From the NCBI GenBank assembly GCA_001314865.1, contig LJZR01000013.1, forward strand, positions 87,174 through 151,173: 64,000 bases of DNA, in the 5' to 3' direction. The position numbers and the translations under genes are program-made. Under the pieces are notes generated by a model that saw only the letters and a program-made list of their open reading frames with translations, did no database searches and was not told the DNA's origin. Shown here one piece after another: positions 44,803 to 54,751 of the stretch; within the stretch, counting starts at the first letter, position 1, and each line of letters starts with the position of its first letter. This DNA is from Phormidesmis priestleyi Ana. Lineage in GTDB: Bacteria; Cyanobacteriota; Cyanobacteriia; Phormidesmidales; Phormidesmidaceae.

Positions 44803-45342
44803 ATGCAGCTGACCTCTCACAACTTTAGCGGCCTCATTAACCGACGCTTTTTGAAAAATTTCACGCCGATTCCTGCGCTTTGTCGGTTCCCACTGGGCGA
44901 AAAACTACCAGATTTCACGCTGTTAGGTGCTGACGATAATACTTATCAGCTCTCTAACTATCGCGGTAAGCCTGTTGTGCTGGCCTTTACTCGGATTTTT
45001 ACAGAGAAGCAATACTGCCCCTTTTGCTACCCTCATATTTTGGCGCTCATTGAAGCGCACCCCCAGTTTGTAGGTCTTGGGGCCACGTTGCTGATGGTCA
45101 CGAGTACCTCTATGAGCCAAAGCAAGGTCGTACAGCAAGATTTAGCGCTGCCGATGCCGCTGTTGGTAGATCCTGCTTGCCAAAGCTTTCGTCGCTATGG
45201 TGCGGGGCAAGCTTTAGGCGCACCCCTGCCCGCCCAGTTTGTAATAGATGCCGAAGGACGATTACGTTTTCAGCATCTATTTTCATTTGCACATCACAAC
45301 GCTACCCCAGCAAGACTTCTGTGGGCGGTGCGTAATCTATAG
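44803..45342 (+). CDS. AhpC/TSA-family redoxin
   Basis: 179 aa from ATG 44803 (an in-frame TTG at 44782 would add 7). It begins MQLTSHNFSGLINRRFLKNF, a conserved leader in a cyanobacterial redoxin family, then LPDFTLLGADDNTYQLSNYRGKPVVLAF, a site YCPFCYPH (CxxC), and LLVDPACQSFRRYGAG. It is probably a peroxiredoxin-like thiol enzyme; the donor is unknown. It may be co-transcribed with the 2-Cys peroxiredoxin. Confidence 0.85.
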   Translation: MQLTSHNFSGLINRRFLKNFTPIPALCRFPLGEKLPDFTLLGADDNTYQLSNYRGKPVVLAFTRIFTEKQYCPFCYPHILALIEAHPQFVGLGATLLMVTSTSMSQSKVVQQDLALPMPLLVDPACQSFRRYGAGQALGAPLPAQFVIDAEGRLRFQHLFSFAHHNATPARLLWAVRNL

Positions 45343-45362
45343 TCGCGGTACAGTCGCGATGA

Positions 45363-45391
45363 CCATTTGCAGTTAGGTCAGCTGCAAATGG
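45363..45391. other. 10-bp perfect stem-loop between redoxin and tRNA-Ser
   Basis: CCATTTGCAG (45363-45372) and CTGCAAATGG (45382-45391) with a 9-nt loop, between two convergent genes. It lacks a T-tract on both strands but is well placed as a two-way 3'-end structure. Confidence 0.55.
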
Positions 45392-45402
45392 GCTAAAACC
45401 AA

Positions 45403-45491
45403 CGGAGAAGGAGGGATTCGAACCCTCGATGAAGTTTACACCCCATAACTCCTTAGCAGGGAGCCGCTTTCAACCGCTCAGCCACTTCTCC
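45403..45491 (-). tRNA. tRNA-Ser (GCU)
   Basis: Class II tRNA on the minus strand: acceptor GGAGAAG/CTTCTCC, anticodon stem CTCC/GGAG with loop CTGCTAA (anticodon GCT), long variable arm, T-arm GAGGG-TTCGAAT-CCCTC, discriminator G. Confidence 0.94.
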
Positions 45492-45567
45492 AAGTGAGAA
45501 ACCATAATAGCAAGAACTCTGCGAAAGCTCTAGCTATATTTCACTTAACTCGCTACATTTCGCTGAA

Positions 45568-46854
45568 TTATTTTTCGTTTGTCGAGCATTTCAGTTTTGC
45601 TGAGCCATTGCGAGTGTCTTTCAAAGGCTTTTCTGGCGAGCCTTTCGGCTGTAAATCTAACTGAATGCGCGGCAGTCGGTGTTTAAAGCCGCACAGAATT
45701 TCCCACGAAATGGTGTTTGCCATTTGGGCCCAGTGATCAGCACTTAGGACATGCTCACCCGCCTGACCGAGTAGTGTCACTACATCGCCTTCTTGTACGT
45801 TGTCTAAAGAAGAAACGTCCAACATGAGCTGATCCATGGTAATTGCGCCAATTTGCTTAATTCGCTGACCTTTCACGGCAACTTCTAGCTGGTTGGATAG
45901 GATGCGGGGGACGCCATCGGCATAGCCAATGCCTACCGTCGCAATTTTCATGGGGTGAGGGGCAATAAATTGGTGGCCATAGCTTACGCCCGTGCCTGCC
46001 TTGATGCTTTTAAGGTGGGTAATTCGAGCTTTGACTTCTAGGACAGGGCGTAGGTTTATTACAGAGGCAAGATGAGGTGCTGGATAGAATCCGTATGTAC
46101 ATAGACCCACGCGCACCATGTCATAGTGCAGCGGTTTGCTGGTGCCTATGGTCATTGCTAATGTGGCTGCTGAGTTGGCTAGGTGCAGGCGCGGTGGCAG
46201 TAGGTTGGCTTCAGATAGATCTGCGATCGCATCGTCAAAGCGCTGTTGCTGCTGCTGCATCACGGTAGGGTCTGGGCTGTCGGCTGTGGCTAAATGCGAA
46301 TACACACTCGCCATTTCCAAATGAGGGAGCTGTGCCACAAAGCGAGCAAATTCTACGACTTCCATCCAGCTGAAGCCAAGCCGAGACATTCCGGTATCGA
46401 TTTTGAGATGGACGGGAAGTGGGCTAATTGTTGTGTTGGATTTTGGGTTTGATTTGACTTCAGTGGCCAGTGTGTTTGAAAACACCAGCGCCTGCTTAGG
46501 GTTGACGATTGTTGGCTGAAGTCGCCAGCGGGCGATCGCGCGCACTTCTTCTGGATCGTTTACAGCGCCCATCACCAAGATAGGTGCCTCTAGTCCTGCC
46601 TGCCTGAGTTCTATACCCTCCGGCACCGTAGCGACACCCAGCCAGGTGGCCCCAGCTGCTAGGGCCGTGCGAGCGACCACCACCGCACCATGACCATAGG
46701 CGTCCGCTTTGACTACTGTCATTAGGTCAGTGCCAGCGGGCAAAAGTGCCTTAAGCTGTCGAACGTTGTGCGCGATCGCCGATAGGTTGATTTCAACCCA
46801 GGCGCGAGCACATCGCATGGGCGATAGGGCAGGTGTTTTATCCCAGCTGAGCAT
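45568..46854 (-). CDS. alr: Alanine racemase
   Basis: PLP-dependent interconversion of L- and D-Ala for peptidoglycan. 428 residues; PLP-binding Lys49 in TVVKADAYGHGA, KIDTGMSRLGF, HLANSAA, MVRVGLCTYGFYP, the second catalytic base Tyr in GVSYGHQFIA and IGAITMDQLMLDV. The last ~50 residues past LPRIQLD look like a short lineage-specific tail. Monocistronic, divergent from the HNH nuclease gene. Confidence 0.96.
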   Translation of the reverse strand: MLSWDKTPALSPMRCARAWVEINLSAIAHNVRQLKALLPAGTDLMTVVKADAYGHGAVVVARTALAAGATWLGVATVPEGIELRQAGLEAPILVMGAVNDPEEVRAIARWRLQPTIVNPKQALVFSNTLATEVKSNPKSNTTISPLPVHLKIDTGMSRLGFSWMEVVEFARFVAQLPHLEMASVYSHLATADSPDPTVMQQQQQRFDDAIADLSEANLLPPRLHLANSAATLAMTIGTSKPLHYDMVRVGLCTYGFYPAPHLASVINLRPVLEVKARITHLKSIKAGTGVSYGHQFIAPHPMKIATVGIGYADGVPRILSNQLEVAVKGQRIKQIGAITMDQLMLDVSSLDNVQEGDVVTLLGQAGEHVLSADHWAQMANTISWEILCGFKHRLPRIQLDLQPKGSPEKPLKDTRNGSAKLKCSTNEK

Positions 46855-47076
46855 AGGCGACCTCTTTTCACAACAGCGACTGATATCAACAGGGCTTCTG
46901 CGGCGGTTTCAAGACTTGATTCAAGCTTTTATAAGCTGTGGTTTACACAGCGGCCCTGCAATATTTAGCAACATTTAAATCTAGAGAAACAGTGTAGCAG
47001 TGCTGAAACCACCGTAATAATGCGATTGTGCTAATATTTAAAGCAGGATCTCAACACGCTGCAATGAGTATGGGCA

Positions 47077-47577
47077 ATGAGTAAGGTTCTGGTTCTCAAC
47101 GCTTCCTATGAGCCGCTCAATATCACAAGCTGGCGGCGAGCGGTCGTGCTGGTTATTAAAGGCAAGGCAGAGCAGATAGAGCAGCGCGAACAGCTTGTCT
47201 ACCCTGACTTTCCCATGCCTACCGTCATTCGTCTTAGGCACTACGTACGCATCCCCTACAAAGAAATTCCCCTCACTAGGCGCAACCTGCTACACAGAGA
47301 CAATCACACTTGCCAATACTGCGGACAGTCGGGCGACAGCCTTACGCTCGACCATGTTATTCCCCGATCTAGAGGGGGTGGCGATTCGTGGGAAAATATT
47401 GTGAGCGCCTGCGTTCGGTGCAATGTTAGGAAAGGCAGTCGCACGCCTAAGGAAGCCGAAATGCCCCTTGCTAACCCCCCTCGAAAGCCCCATAGCAGTC
47501 TTTACTTTGAAATTTCTAGACATGTCACAGGCGGCGTTCACCAAGAATGGAGACGCTATGTCATTGGACTGAATTGA
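47077..47577 (+). CDS. HNH endonuclease family protein
   Basis: 166 residues. It begins MSKVLVLNASYEPLNITSWRR, typical of a widespread HNH protein in cyanobacteria. The nuclease core has zinc CxxC pairs in NHTCQYCGQSG and SACVRCNVRKG around the catalytic DHVIPRSRGGGDSWENIV. A role in DNA metabolism is likely but not established for this family. Monocistronic. Confidence 0.93.
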   Translation: MSKVLVLNASYEPLNITSWRRAVVLVIKGKAEQIEQREQLVYPDFPMPTVIRLRHYVRIPYKEIPLTRRNLLHRDNHTCQYCGQSGDSLTLDHVIPRSRGGGDSWENIVSACVRCNVRKGSRTPKEAEMPLANPPRKPHSSLYFEISRHVTGGVHQEWRRYVIGLN

Positions 47578-47968
47578 GATGGCTCTATGAAATGGCTTTA
47601 TAAAATGGCCTCATGTAGGTGACTTGAGAGCACCTTACTAAGACCAACCTGTCTGATACAGGTGTAAAGCAAAAGTGCCTTATCCCAAACAGCCATAGTC
47701 CACGGCTACAGTTTACCGCTACGTCTACAGCTACAGTCCGTCCCTGTCCGCTACAGTCTCTACAGTCTATAGACTGGGTCTGAAAAGATTAGGTCTGAAA
47801 GCTTCGGCATATATTCGGCATACAACAAGGTTCGATCAGCTTCTGTAAAGCGACTGAGCACTAATGTTCATTTCCTGCTTTTTCCTGCTTTTAGGGATAG
47901 GCGGCATTGTAGAAGCTTGATAAATTAAGATTCATCCCACTTTTTACATCATCAACAGGCGCAACGCT
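47578..47968. repeat. Intergenic gap with CTACAGT micro-repeats
   Basis: 391 bp. A 6-bp hairpin ACCTGT-CTGAT-ACAGGT lies near 47647. From about 47695 to 47771 the motif CTACAG(T) recurs many times in irregular spacing (CTACAGTTTACCGCTACG..., TCTACAGTCTATAG), and TTTCCTGCTTTTTCCTGC is duplicated near 47870. No ORF is accepted. Confidence 0.5.
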
Positions 47969-49252
47969 TTGCTAGACACTCAACAATACGCTCAGGCCTC
48001 TGATCGAGGCTCAGCAGATACCACGACGGGAGCCATGGCTGTAGGGAATAAAGTATTGGATAAGGAAACATCCGGGTCAACGAATGGTTTAAATGAAACG
48101 CAGCTGAGCGAACAAGCGGCTGCGCTTAGACGTACAGCGGGCTTAGAGTCGCGTTCGGTAGCGCTAGAAAAGCTGCTGAAAAAGCATAGTGGAACCAAGC
48201 AGATAGTATTACTCCAGGACTTTCCTGACCCCGATGCGCTCTCATCGGCGTGGGCTTATCGATTAATGGCGAGTGCTTACAATATTCAGTGCGATATTTA
48301 CTATTCAGGAACACTCAGTCACCAGGAAAATATTGCTCTGGTTAAGCTCACTAACCTGCCGGCCAAACGGTGGACTGCTCAAGGGCAAGATGCCCCTGAT
48401 ATTTCTCAGTATCAAGGATATGTACTCGTTGATACGCAAGGGACAACGAGTCATTTGACGCAAAAAGTCCAGGAGGCAAATATTCCGCTCATTTTAGTGG
48501 TCGATCATCATGCTCCGCAGGGCCCGCTTGAGGCTGAAATGATCGATATTCGACCCGACATTCATGCGACGGCCACCATTATGGTTGAGTACTTGCAAGC
48601 TGGACTGATTCAGCTGGATCGCAGTAATAGCAGTCATGTTAAATGCGCTACAGCGCTCATGCATGGGCTGCGATCTGACACGAGTCAGCTGATGCAGGCG
48701 ACCGAACCTGATTTTTTAGCGGCGGCGTATCTTAGCCAGTACTATGACGCGCCGCTGTTGAGTGCTGTTTTGCAGGCTTCTCGGTCGCGCCGGGTAATGG
48801 ATGTAATTGAGCGATCGCTCCGCAACCGAACCTTGCAAAACAGCGTTTCCGTAGCCGGTGTCGGCTATCTACGATACGAAGACAGAGACGCCATTCCTCA
48901 GGCTGCCGATTTCTTAATTACCGAAGAAAACGTACACACTGCTGTGGTTTACGGCATTGTGCATGACGAAGACGAAGAAAAAGAGCTAGTCGTGGGTTCG
49001 CTACGTACCAACAAAATCACACTAGATCCAGACGAGTTTATTAAAGAAGCCTTTGGTAAAGACAGCCAGGGCCGGTTCTTTGGCGGCGGCAGATCGATGG
49101 CTGGCGGATTCGAAGTTCCAGTGGGCTTCCTCTCTGGCTACTACGAAAATAGCGACTACAACCGCCAAAAGTGGGAGGTGTTCGATAAGCAAATTAAGCA
49201 AAAGCTCCAGCGCTTGGTCAATCCAGAAAATGGCGTACTCAACACCGATTAA
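47969..49252 (+). CDS. DHH-family phosphoesterase (RecJ/NrnA-like)
   Basis: 427 residues. DHH domain motifs: LLQDFPDPDALSSAWA (metal-binding DxD), VLVDTQGT, and VVDHHAPQG (the DHH motif), then HATATIMVEYL and a C-terminal DHHA1-like region with GGGRSMAGGFEVPVG. It probably acts as a nano-RNase/pAp phosphatase or related oligonucleotide phosphodiesterase; substrate is not determined. TTG 47969 is the longest start and has no good RBS; a later ATG around residue 23 is possible, since the first ~50 residues are not conserved-looking. Confidence 0.85.
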   Translation: MLDTQQYAQASDRGSADTTTGAMAVGNKVLDKETSGSTNGLNETQLSEQAAALRRTAGLESRSVALEKLLKKHSGTKQIVLLQDFPDPDALSSAWAYRLMASAYNIQCDIYYSGTLSHQENIALVKLTNLPAKRWTAQGQDAPDISQYQGYVLVDTQGTTSHLTQKVQEANIPLILVVDHHAPQGPLEAEMIDIRPDIHATATIMVEYLQAGLIQLDRSNSSHVKCATALMHGLRSDTSQLMQATEPDFLAAAYLSQYYDAPLLSAVLQASRSRRVMDVIERSLRNRTLQNSVSVAGVGYLRYEDRDAIPQAADFLITEENVHTAVVYGIVHDEDEEKELVVGSLRTNKITLDPDEFIKEAFGKDSQGRFFGGGRSMAGGFEVPVGFLSGYYENSDYNRQKWEVFDKQIKQKLQRLVNPENGVLNTD

Positions 49253-49362
49253 TCCAGAAAATAGGACAGTCGCGGTAGCCTCATACGCGATTAACCGATA
49301 CAGGTTTATGCTAAAAAATAGCGACAGTAAACATCGACAGTAAACATTAGGAGCCCAAACAG

Positions 49363-50517
49363 ATGACGACATGCGAATACAGACCAGGGTTGGAAGGCAT
49401 TCCGGTCACGCAGTCGAGCATCAGCTATGTAGATGGCCACACCGGTGTTTTAGAGTATCGCGGCATTCGGATTGAGGAAATCGCTCAAAACAGTAGCTTT
49501 TTAGAAACAGCATATTTGCTGATATGGGGCGGACTGCCCAACCAGCAACAGTTGCAAGAATTTGAGCACGAGGTCCAGTACCATCGCCGACTCAAGTATC
49601 GCATCCGTGACATGATGAAATGCTTTCCTGAGAGCGGTCATCCGATGGATGCGCTTCAGGCCTGTGCGGCAGCTCTAGGACTGTTTCATTCGCGTCGTGA
49701 ACTCGAAGACCCCGCCTATGTGCAAAATGCGGTGGTCAGACTGCTCGCGAAAATACCCACTATGGTCGCGGCATTTAAAATGATGCGAAAAGGAAATGAC
49801 CCCGTACAGCCCCGAGACGACTTGGGTTACGCGGCTAATTTTCTCTATATGCTCAATGAGCGAGAGCCCGATCCGTTGGCTGCTCGCATTTTCGATATCT
49901 GCCTGATTCTGCACGCGGAGCACACCATCAATGCTTCTACCTTTTCAGCGATGGTGACTGCTTCTACCCTGACCGATCCGTATGCGGTGATTGCCTCTGC
50001 TGTGGGTACGTTGGCAGGGCCATTGCACGGCGGAGCTAACGAAGAAGTTATCACCATGCTGCGGAATATTGGCTCGATAGAAAATGTGCGGCCCTATGTG
50101 GAGAAGTGCATTGCAAACCGAGAGAGGATTATGGGCTTTGGACACCGAGTCTACAAAGTTAAAGATCCTCGGGCGGCAATTTTACAGGGGCTCGTTGAGC
50201 AGCTTTTTGACAAGGTAGGCCATGATGCTTCTTACGACATTGCGCTGGAGCTAGAGTTGGTGGTCGAAGAAAAGTTAGGTCATAAAGGCATTTATCCGAA
50301 TGTAGACTTTTATTCGGGGTTGGTATACCGAAAGCTAGGGATTCCGACCGATTTATTTACGCCTATTTTTGCGATCGCCCGAGTCGCAGGCTGGCTGGCC
50401 CACTGGAAAGAGCAAATTGGTAAAAATAGAATTTTTCGGCCCACTCAAATCTATGAAGGGCCTCACACACAGCAATACATACCTTTGGAAAAGCGGTTAC
50501 AAATGTGGGAAAAATAG
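49363..50517 (+). CDS. gltA: Citrate synthase
   Basis: Condenses acetyl-CoA and oxaloacetate, entering the TCA branch that supplies 2-oxoglutarate for nitrogen assimilation. 384 residues, type II-like short form; motifs YRPGLEGIPVTQSSISYVDG, LHAEHTINASTFSA (active-site His), LAGPLHGGANEEV, MGFGHRVYKVKDPRA and the catalytic Asp in YPNVDFYSG. RBS AGGAG precedes the ATG. It is 110 bp after the DHH gene; a strong terminator lies downstream at 50701. Confidence 0.96.
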   Translation: MTTCEYRPGLEGIPVTQSSISYVDGHTGVLEYRGIRIEEIAQNSSFLETAYLLIWGGLPNQQQLQEFEHEVQYHRRLKYRIRDMMKCFPESGHPMDALQACAAALGLFHSRRELEDPAYVQNAVVRLLAKIPTMVAAFKMMRKGNDPVQPRDDLGYAANFLYMLNEREPDPLAARIFDICLILHAEHTINASTFSAMVTASTLTDPYAVIASAVGTLAGPLHGGANEEVITMLRNIGSIENVRPYVEKCIANRERIMGFGHRVYKVKDPRAAILQGLVEQLFDKVGHDASYDIALELELVVEEKLGHKGIYPNVDFYSGLVYRKLGIPTDLFTPIFAIARVAGWLAHWKEQIGKNRIFRPTQIYEGPHTQQYIPLEKRLQMWEK

Positions 50518-50700
50518 GCCTTCAAAAAATCCGTATGACGCCTACCTAAAACTACCCAACGCCTTTCCCCTAGGTAACTCAAAGCAGCAAAAAGATAATT
50601 TTTGACAGTGCCACTACAGAGGTGATGGGCGCTACCCCCCTTGGCAATACGCAAAACTCACAGGAATATAGCTTCAGTGACGATTTTCAGGAACTCCAGC

Positions 50701-50729
50701 CCCCCCGGCATTTTGCCGAGGGGGTTTTT
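50701..50729 (+). terminator. Strong rho-independent terminator upstream of ndhA
   Basis: CCCCCCGGC pairs with GCCGAGGGGG (one bulged A) around ATTTT and is followed by TTTTT. It separates gltA (stop at 50517) from the ndh operon. The 180-nt interval before it could be gltA 3' UTR or carry a small RNA. Confidence 0.9.
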
Positions 50730-50867
50730 ATTTTAAAAGCGGTTTTGCTAATCAGCGCCTAAAGCAATTCCTATGGGCAATCTCCATTGCAATCTGCTGG
50801 AATGAGAATACAGCGGTTGATTAAGCGCTAGAATCTGTTAAAGAAATTACTTGCGCGACCTAAAAGC

Positions 50868-51986
50868 ATGAATCCAGGCATTGACCTTCAAGGGAGTTTT
50901 GTCCGGGCCCTGATCGATCTCGGCCTGCCTTCGGGGGTAGCCAAGACTGTTTGGCTACCACTGCCCATGTTGCTGATGCTCGTTGTAGCAACGGTGAGCA
51001 TCTTTATTTGCGTATGGCTAGAACGCAAAATTTCGGCGGGCGCTCAGCAGCGAATAGGCCCCGAATATGTTGGGCCAATTGGCGCTCTCCAGGCCGTTGC
51101 CGACGGTGTGAAATTAATTTTCAAAGCTGACATTACACCGGCTAAGTCAGATCCATGGCTATTTGCGATTGGCCCTGCAATCGTCGTTATCCCGGTTTTT
51201 CTGTCTTTTCTCATCGTTCCTTTTGGCCAAAACCTGGTCATTACTGATTTAGGCATCGGCATTTTTCTATGGATTGCCCTTTCTAGCATTGCGCCCATCG
51301 GATTTTTGATGGCGGGGTATTCCTCAAATAACAAATACTCTCTATTAGGGGGGCTTAGGGCGGCTGCTCAATCCATCAGCTACGAGATTCCGCTGGCCCT
51401 CTCAGTGCTAGCCGTCGTATTGATGACCAACGGCCTGAGTACTATTGACATCGTCAATCAGCAGTCTGGCTACGGCTTTTTGGGTTGGAACATTTGGCGG
51501 CAACCAGTTGGTTTCGTTATTTTTTGGATTTCAGCCCTAGCCGAATGTGAGCGCCTTCCCTTTGACCTGCCTGAAGCTGAAGAAGAACTCGTTGCAGGCT
51601 ATCAAACCGAATACACCGGAATGAAGTTTGGCCTGTTTTATGTTGGCTCTTACGTAAACCTGATGCTCTCTGCCCTGATTGTCTCGGTTCTTTACCTAGG
51701 GGGGTGGAGCTTTCCAATTCCAGTGGAAACCATTACTGGCTTGTTAGGCGTGAGTGAGAGTGCCCCAGTCGTTCAGCTACTTTCGGCTTCGCTGGGCATC
51801 GTGATGACGCTGATTAAAGCGTACTTGCTGGTATTTTTAACCATTTTGTTGCGGTGGACCGTGCCCCGCGTTCGCATCGATCAGCTTTTGGATTTGGGTT
51901 GGAAGTTTCTACTGCCTGTTTCATTAGTTAACCTGTTACTGACTGCTGGTCTTAAGCTCACTTTCCCGTTTGCTTTTGGTGGCTAG
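50868..51986 (+). CDS. ndhA: NAD(P)H-quinone oxidoreductase subunit 1
   Basis: Membrane subunit of the thylakoid NDH-1 complex (cyclic electron flow, respiration, CO2 uptake), homologous to complex I NuoH/ND1. 372 residues, eight TM helices; [22 protein letters not shown] and [29 protein letters not shown] are the quinone-site signatures. First gene of ndhA-ndhI-ndhG-ndhE. Confidence 0.97.
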   Translation: MNPGIDLQGSFVRALIDLGLPSGVAKTVWLPLPMLLMLVVATVSIFICVWLERKISAGAQQRIGPEYVGPIGALQAVADGVKLIFKADITPAKSDPWLFAIGPAIVVIPVFLSFLIVPFGQNLVITDLGIGIFLWIALSSIAPIGFLMAGYSSNNKYSLLGGLRAAAQSISYEIPLALSVLAVVLMTNGLSTIDIVNQQSGYGFLGWNIWRQPVGFVIFWISALAECERLPFDLPEAEEELVAGYQTEYTGMKFGLFYVGSYVNLMLSALIVSVLYLGGWSFPIPVETITGLLGVSESAPVVQLLSASLGIVMTLIKAYLLVFLTILLRWTVPRVRIDQLLDLGWKFLLPVSLVNLLLTAGLKLTFPFAFGG

Positions 51987-52028
51987 GCCTGTTCTCAAAG
52001 TCTTTTTCGTTGTACCCTCTCTACCGCT

Positions 52029-52661
52029 ATGCTGAATTTTCTTAAACAAGTCGGTGACTACGCCAAAGAAACCGCTCAAGCAGCAAAATTTATTGGTCAG
52101 GGTCTTTCCGTCACCTTTGACCATATGAAGCGTAGGCCGGTCACCGTTCAATATCCTTACGAAAAGTTGATTCCTTCAGAGCGCTATCGCGGTCGTATTC
52201 ACTTTGAATTTGACAAGTGCATTTCTTGCGAGGTGTGCGTTCGGGTATGTCCGATTAATTTGCCGGTAGTGGACTGGGAATTTAACCGGGAAACCAAGAA
52301 AAAAACGCTTAACCACTACAGTATTGACTTTGGCGTTTGCATCTTTTGCGGTAACTGCGTCGAATACTGCCCGACTAACTGCCTGTCTATGACAGAGGAA
52401 TATGAGCTCGCTTCCTATGATCGTCATAATCTTAACTATGACAATGTGGCCCTAGGCCGTTTGCCCTATAAGGTGACAAATGATCCGATGGTGACGCCGA
52501 TGCGTGAGTTTGGCTACCTGCCTAAAGGCGTGATGGACCCGCATGATTTACCAGCGGGGACTCAACGAGCCGGCCGCCTACCCAAAGATATTTTGGCTGA
52601 GCTAGAGACCCAGAAGGCAAAAGAAGATGCCAAAAAAGCATCGGTTGAAGCTGCTGAATAG
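52029..52661 (+). CDS. ndhI: NAD(P)H-quinone oxidoreductase subunit I
   Basis: Peripheral-arm iron-sulfur subunit of NDH-1 (NuoI-like). 210 residues with two 4Fe-4S motifs, [13 protein letters not shown] and [13 protein letters not shown], that carry electrons towards the quinone. The N-terminal [40 protein letters not shown] region cut here is family-typical. It is 42 bp after ndhA. Confidence 0.97.
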   Translation: MLNFLKQVGDYAKETAQAAKFIGQGLSVTFDHMKRRPVTVQYPYEKLIPSERYRGRIHFEFDKCISCEVCVRVCPINLPVVDWEFNRETKKKTLNHYSIDFGVCIFCGNCVEYCPTNCLSMTEEYELASYDRHNLNYDNVALGRLPYKVTNDPMVTPMREFGYLPKGVMDPHDLPAGTQRAGRLPKDILAELETQKAKEDAKKASVEAAE

Positions 52662-52773
52662 TTTGATGTGCTGTGATCGCGATGATGCTGCTATCACGAT
52701 GCCGCGATCGCAAAGAGCAGATAGTAAAGAGCTACTGAAGGCTACTTAAAGAACTCACAAGGAGAAAATCGTT

Positions 52774-53376
52774 TTGAACTTGGCAGAAGGTGTACAGTTC
52801 GTTTCATTAGTCATTCTGGGTGGTCTAATGATCTTTTCGGCCTTGGGGGTCGTTTTACTGTCCAATATTGTGTATTCAGCTTTTTTGCTGGCGCTAACGT
52901 TTATTAGTGTTTCTGGACTCTATATTCTGCTGAACGCTGGTTTTGTGGCGGCTGCGCAGGTATTGGTATATGTGGGCGCAGTTAACGTGCTCATCCTCTT
53001 CGGAATTATGCTAGTAAACAAAGTGGAAGTATTTTCCGAGGTGAAAAATGCTTGGGTTGGCAAGGCTGCAACAGGTGCGGTTTGTGCGGGCCTTTTTGGA
53101 CTGATTGGCACTATGGTGACTTCTCATCCTTGGGCTATATCAACTGCCCCTGCTGCTGGAGATAAGGCGATTGAAGTCATTGGTCAGCACTTCTTTAGTG
53201 ACTTTTTGTTGCCGTTTGAGCTGGCTTCCATTCTGCTTTTGGTCGCGCTAGTGGGCGCTATTGTCTTAGCGCGTCGTGAGTTCCTGCCCGATTTGGTCGC
53301 GCCTCAGCAAGAAGCCCTGACTTTGCCAGAACGGCCTCGTGAGTTGGTCGCGGCGGGTGTTCGAGACGAAGACTAG
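52774..53376 (+). CDS. ndhG: NAD(P)H-quinone oxidoreductase subunit 6
   Basis: Membrane subunit of NDH-1 (NuoJ/ND6). 200 residues, five TM helices, with FISVSGLYILLNAGFVAAAQ and LVYVGAVNVLILFGIMLVNK. TTG start at 52774, supported by AAGGAG upstream. The soluble C-terminal tail (REFLPDLVAPQQE...) is as in cyanobacterial NdhG. Confidence 0.96.
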   Translation: MNLAEGVQFVSLVILGGLMIFSALGVVLLSNIVYSAFLLALTFISVSGLYILLNAGFVAAAQVLVYVGAVNVLILFGIMLVNKVEVFSEVKNAWVGKAATGAVCAGLFGLIGTMVTSHPWAISTAPAAGDKAIEVIGQHFFSDFLLPFELASILLLVALVGAIVLARREFLPDLVAPQQEALTLPERPRELVAAGVRDED

Positions 53377-53436
53377 CCTGATAAAGCTACCTTGCAAATC
53401 CTGACTACAGACTTGACTTATCTCTGAATTTTTTTT

Positions 53437-53742
53437 ATGCAACTTGAGTACTTTTTACTGCTAGCCGCTGCCTTATTCTCTATCGGCGTCTACGGCTTGG
53501 TCACTAGCCGCAATGTGATTCGGGTACTGATGTCTATTGAGCTGATGCTCAATGCGGTCAATATCAATTTGATGGCTTTTTCTAACTATTTAGATCCTGG
53601 CGCCATTAAGGGGCAGGTATTTGCGGTATTCGTCATTACTATTGCTGCTGCAGAGGCTGCCGTCGGTCTAGCCATTGTGCTTTCTATTTACCGCAACCGC
53701 GATACGGTGGATATGGAACAGTTCAACCTGCTGAAGTGGTAA
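53437..53742 (+). CDS. ndhE: NAD(P)H-quinone oxidoreductase subunit 4L
   Basis: Small membrane subunit of NDH-1 (NuoK/ND4L). 101 residues, three TM helices; [17 protein letters not shown] and [18 protein letters not shown] carry the conserved Glu residues of the proton path. Last ndh gene of the block. Confidence 0.97.
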   Translation: MQLEYFLLLAAALFSIGVYGLVTSRNVIRVLMSIELMLNAVNINLMAFSNYLDPGAIKGQVFAVFVITIAAAEAAVGLAIVLSIYRNRDTVDMEQFNLLKW

Positions 53743-53790
53743 AGATAACGCTGGCAGTAGAGCCTAACCGATAACGAAAGGAGCTACGGC

Positions 53791-54717
53791 GTGGAGCTAA
53801 AGCAAGTCATTATTGTGTATAGGGCGGGGAGTAAGGTTAGCAAAAATTGTGCAGATAAGTGCGCTCGTCAGCTGGAGGCATTGGGCGCAAAGGTCATGAT
53901 GGGTCCAAACGGGGTTGAAGATAATCCCTATCCTGTTTTTTTAGAATCAACAGCGACCCCAATTGACCTGGCAGTGGTGTTAGGCGGAGATGGCACGGCA
54001 TTGTCAGCGGCGCGACACCTCGCTGCCGACGATATTCCCATACTGGCGGTTAATGTGGGAGGGCACTTGGGCTTTTTAGCCGAATCTTCAGATGAGATTG
54101 ATGAATTTGAGCAGGTGTGGGCGCGATTGCTGGGCGATCGCTTTGCTGTGCAACAGCGTATGATGCTCGAAGCTCGGGCGCATAAAGGCGCCTCAGGTAA
54201 TATAGAACCGGTGAGCGATCGCTACTTTGCCCTGAACGAAATGTGCGTAAAGCCCGCCTCGCCTAACCGCATGATCACCTCCATTTTGGAAATAGAAATT
54301 GACGGTGAAGTAGTCGATCAATATCAGGGCGATGGCCTGCTCATCAGCACACCTACTGGATCTACCGGCTATACCGTTTCAGCCAACGGCCCGATTGTCC
54401 ATCCAGGCATGCATGCCATCATCGTGACGCCCATTTGCCCCATGAGCCTATCGAGCCGTCCGGTGGTGCTGCCCCCTGGGAGTACAGTGAGCGTATGGCC
54501 GCTTAAAGATACTGAAGGCAACACAAAGCTATGGACAGACGGCGTATTGGGCACTGCGATATGGCCTGGTCAACGCGTTGATATTCGCACGGCCCGCCAT
54601 CCGGCTAAGTTCATCATCCTCAGAGAAGATCACTCTTATTACCGGACGCTGCGTAACAAGTTGCAGTGGGCAGGCGCCAGAATTAATTACAGAAACGATC
54701 ATCGCCAGGCCCTATAA
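53791..54717 (+). CDS. nadK: NAD kinase
   Basis: Phosphorylates NAD to NADP. 308 residues; catalytic LGGDGTALSAARHLA, NVGGHLGFLAE, LNEMCV, and PTGSTGYTVSANGPIVHP. GTG start at 53791 with AAGGAG 8 nt upstream. It lies 48 bp after ndhE and is probably part of the same transcript, linking NADP supply with NDH-1. Confidence 0.95.
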   Translation: MELKQVIIVYRAGSKVSKNCADKCARQLEALGAKVMMGPNGVEDNPYPVFLESTATPIDLAVVLGGDGTALSAARHLAADDIPILAVNVGGHLGFLAESSDEIDEFEQVWARLLGDRFAVQQRMMLEARAHKGASGNIEPVSDRYFALNEMCVKPASPNRMITSILEIEIDGEVVDQYQGDGLLISTPTGSTGYTVSANGPIVHPGMHAIIVTPICPMSLSSRPVVLPPGSTVSVWPLKDTEGNTKLWTDGVLGTAIWPGQRVDIRTARHPAKFIILREDHSYYRTLRNKLQWAGARINYRNDHRQAL

Positions 54718-54751
54718 TCTCCGTAACCCCCATAACCCCCCATAACCATAG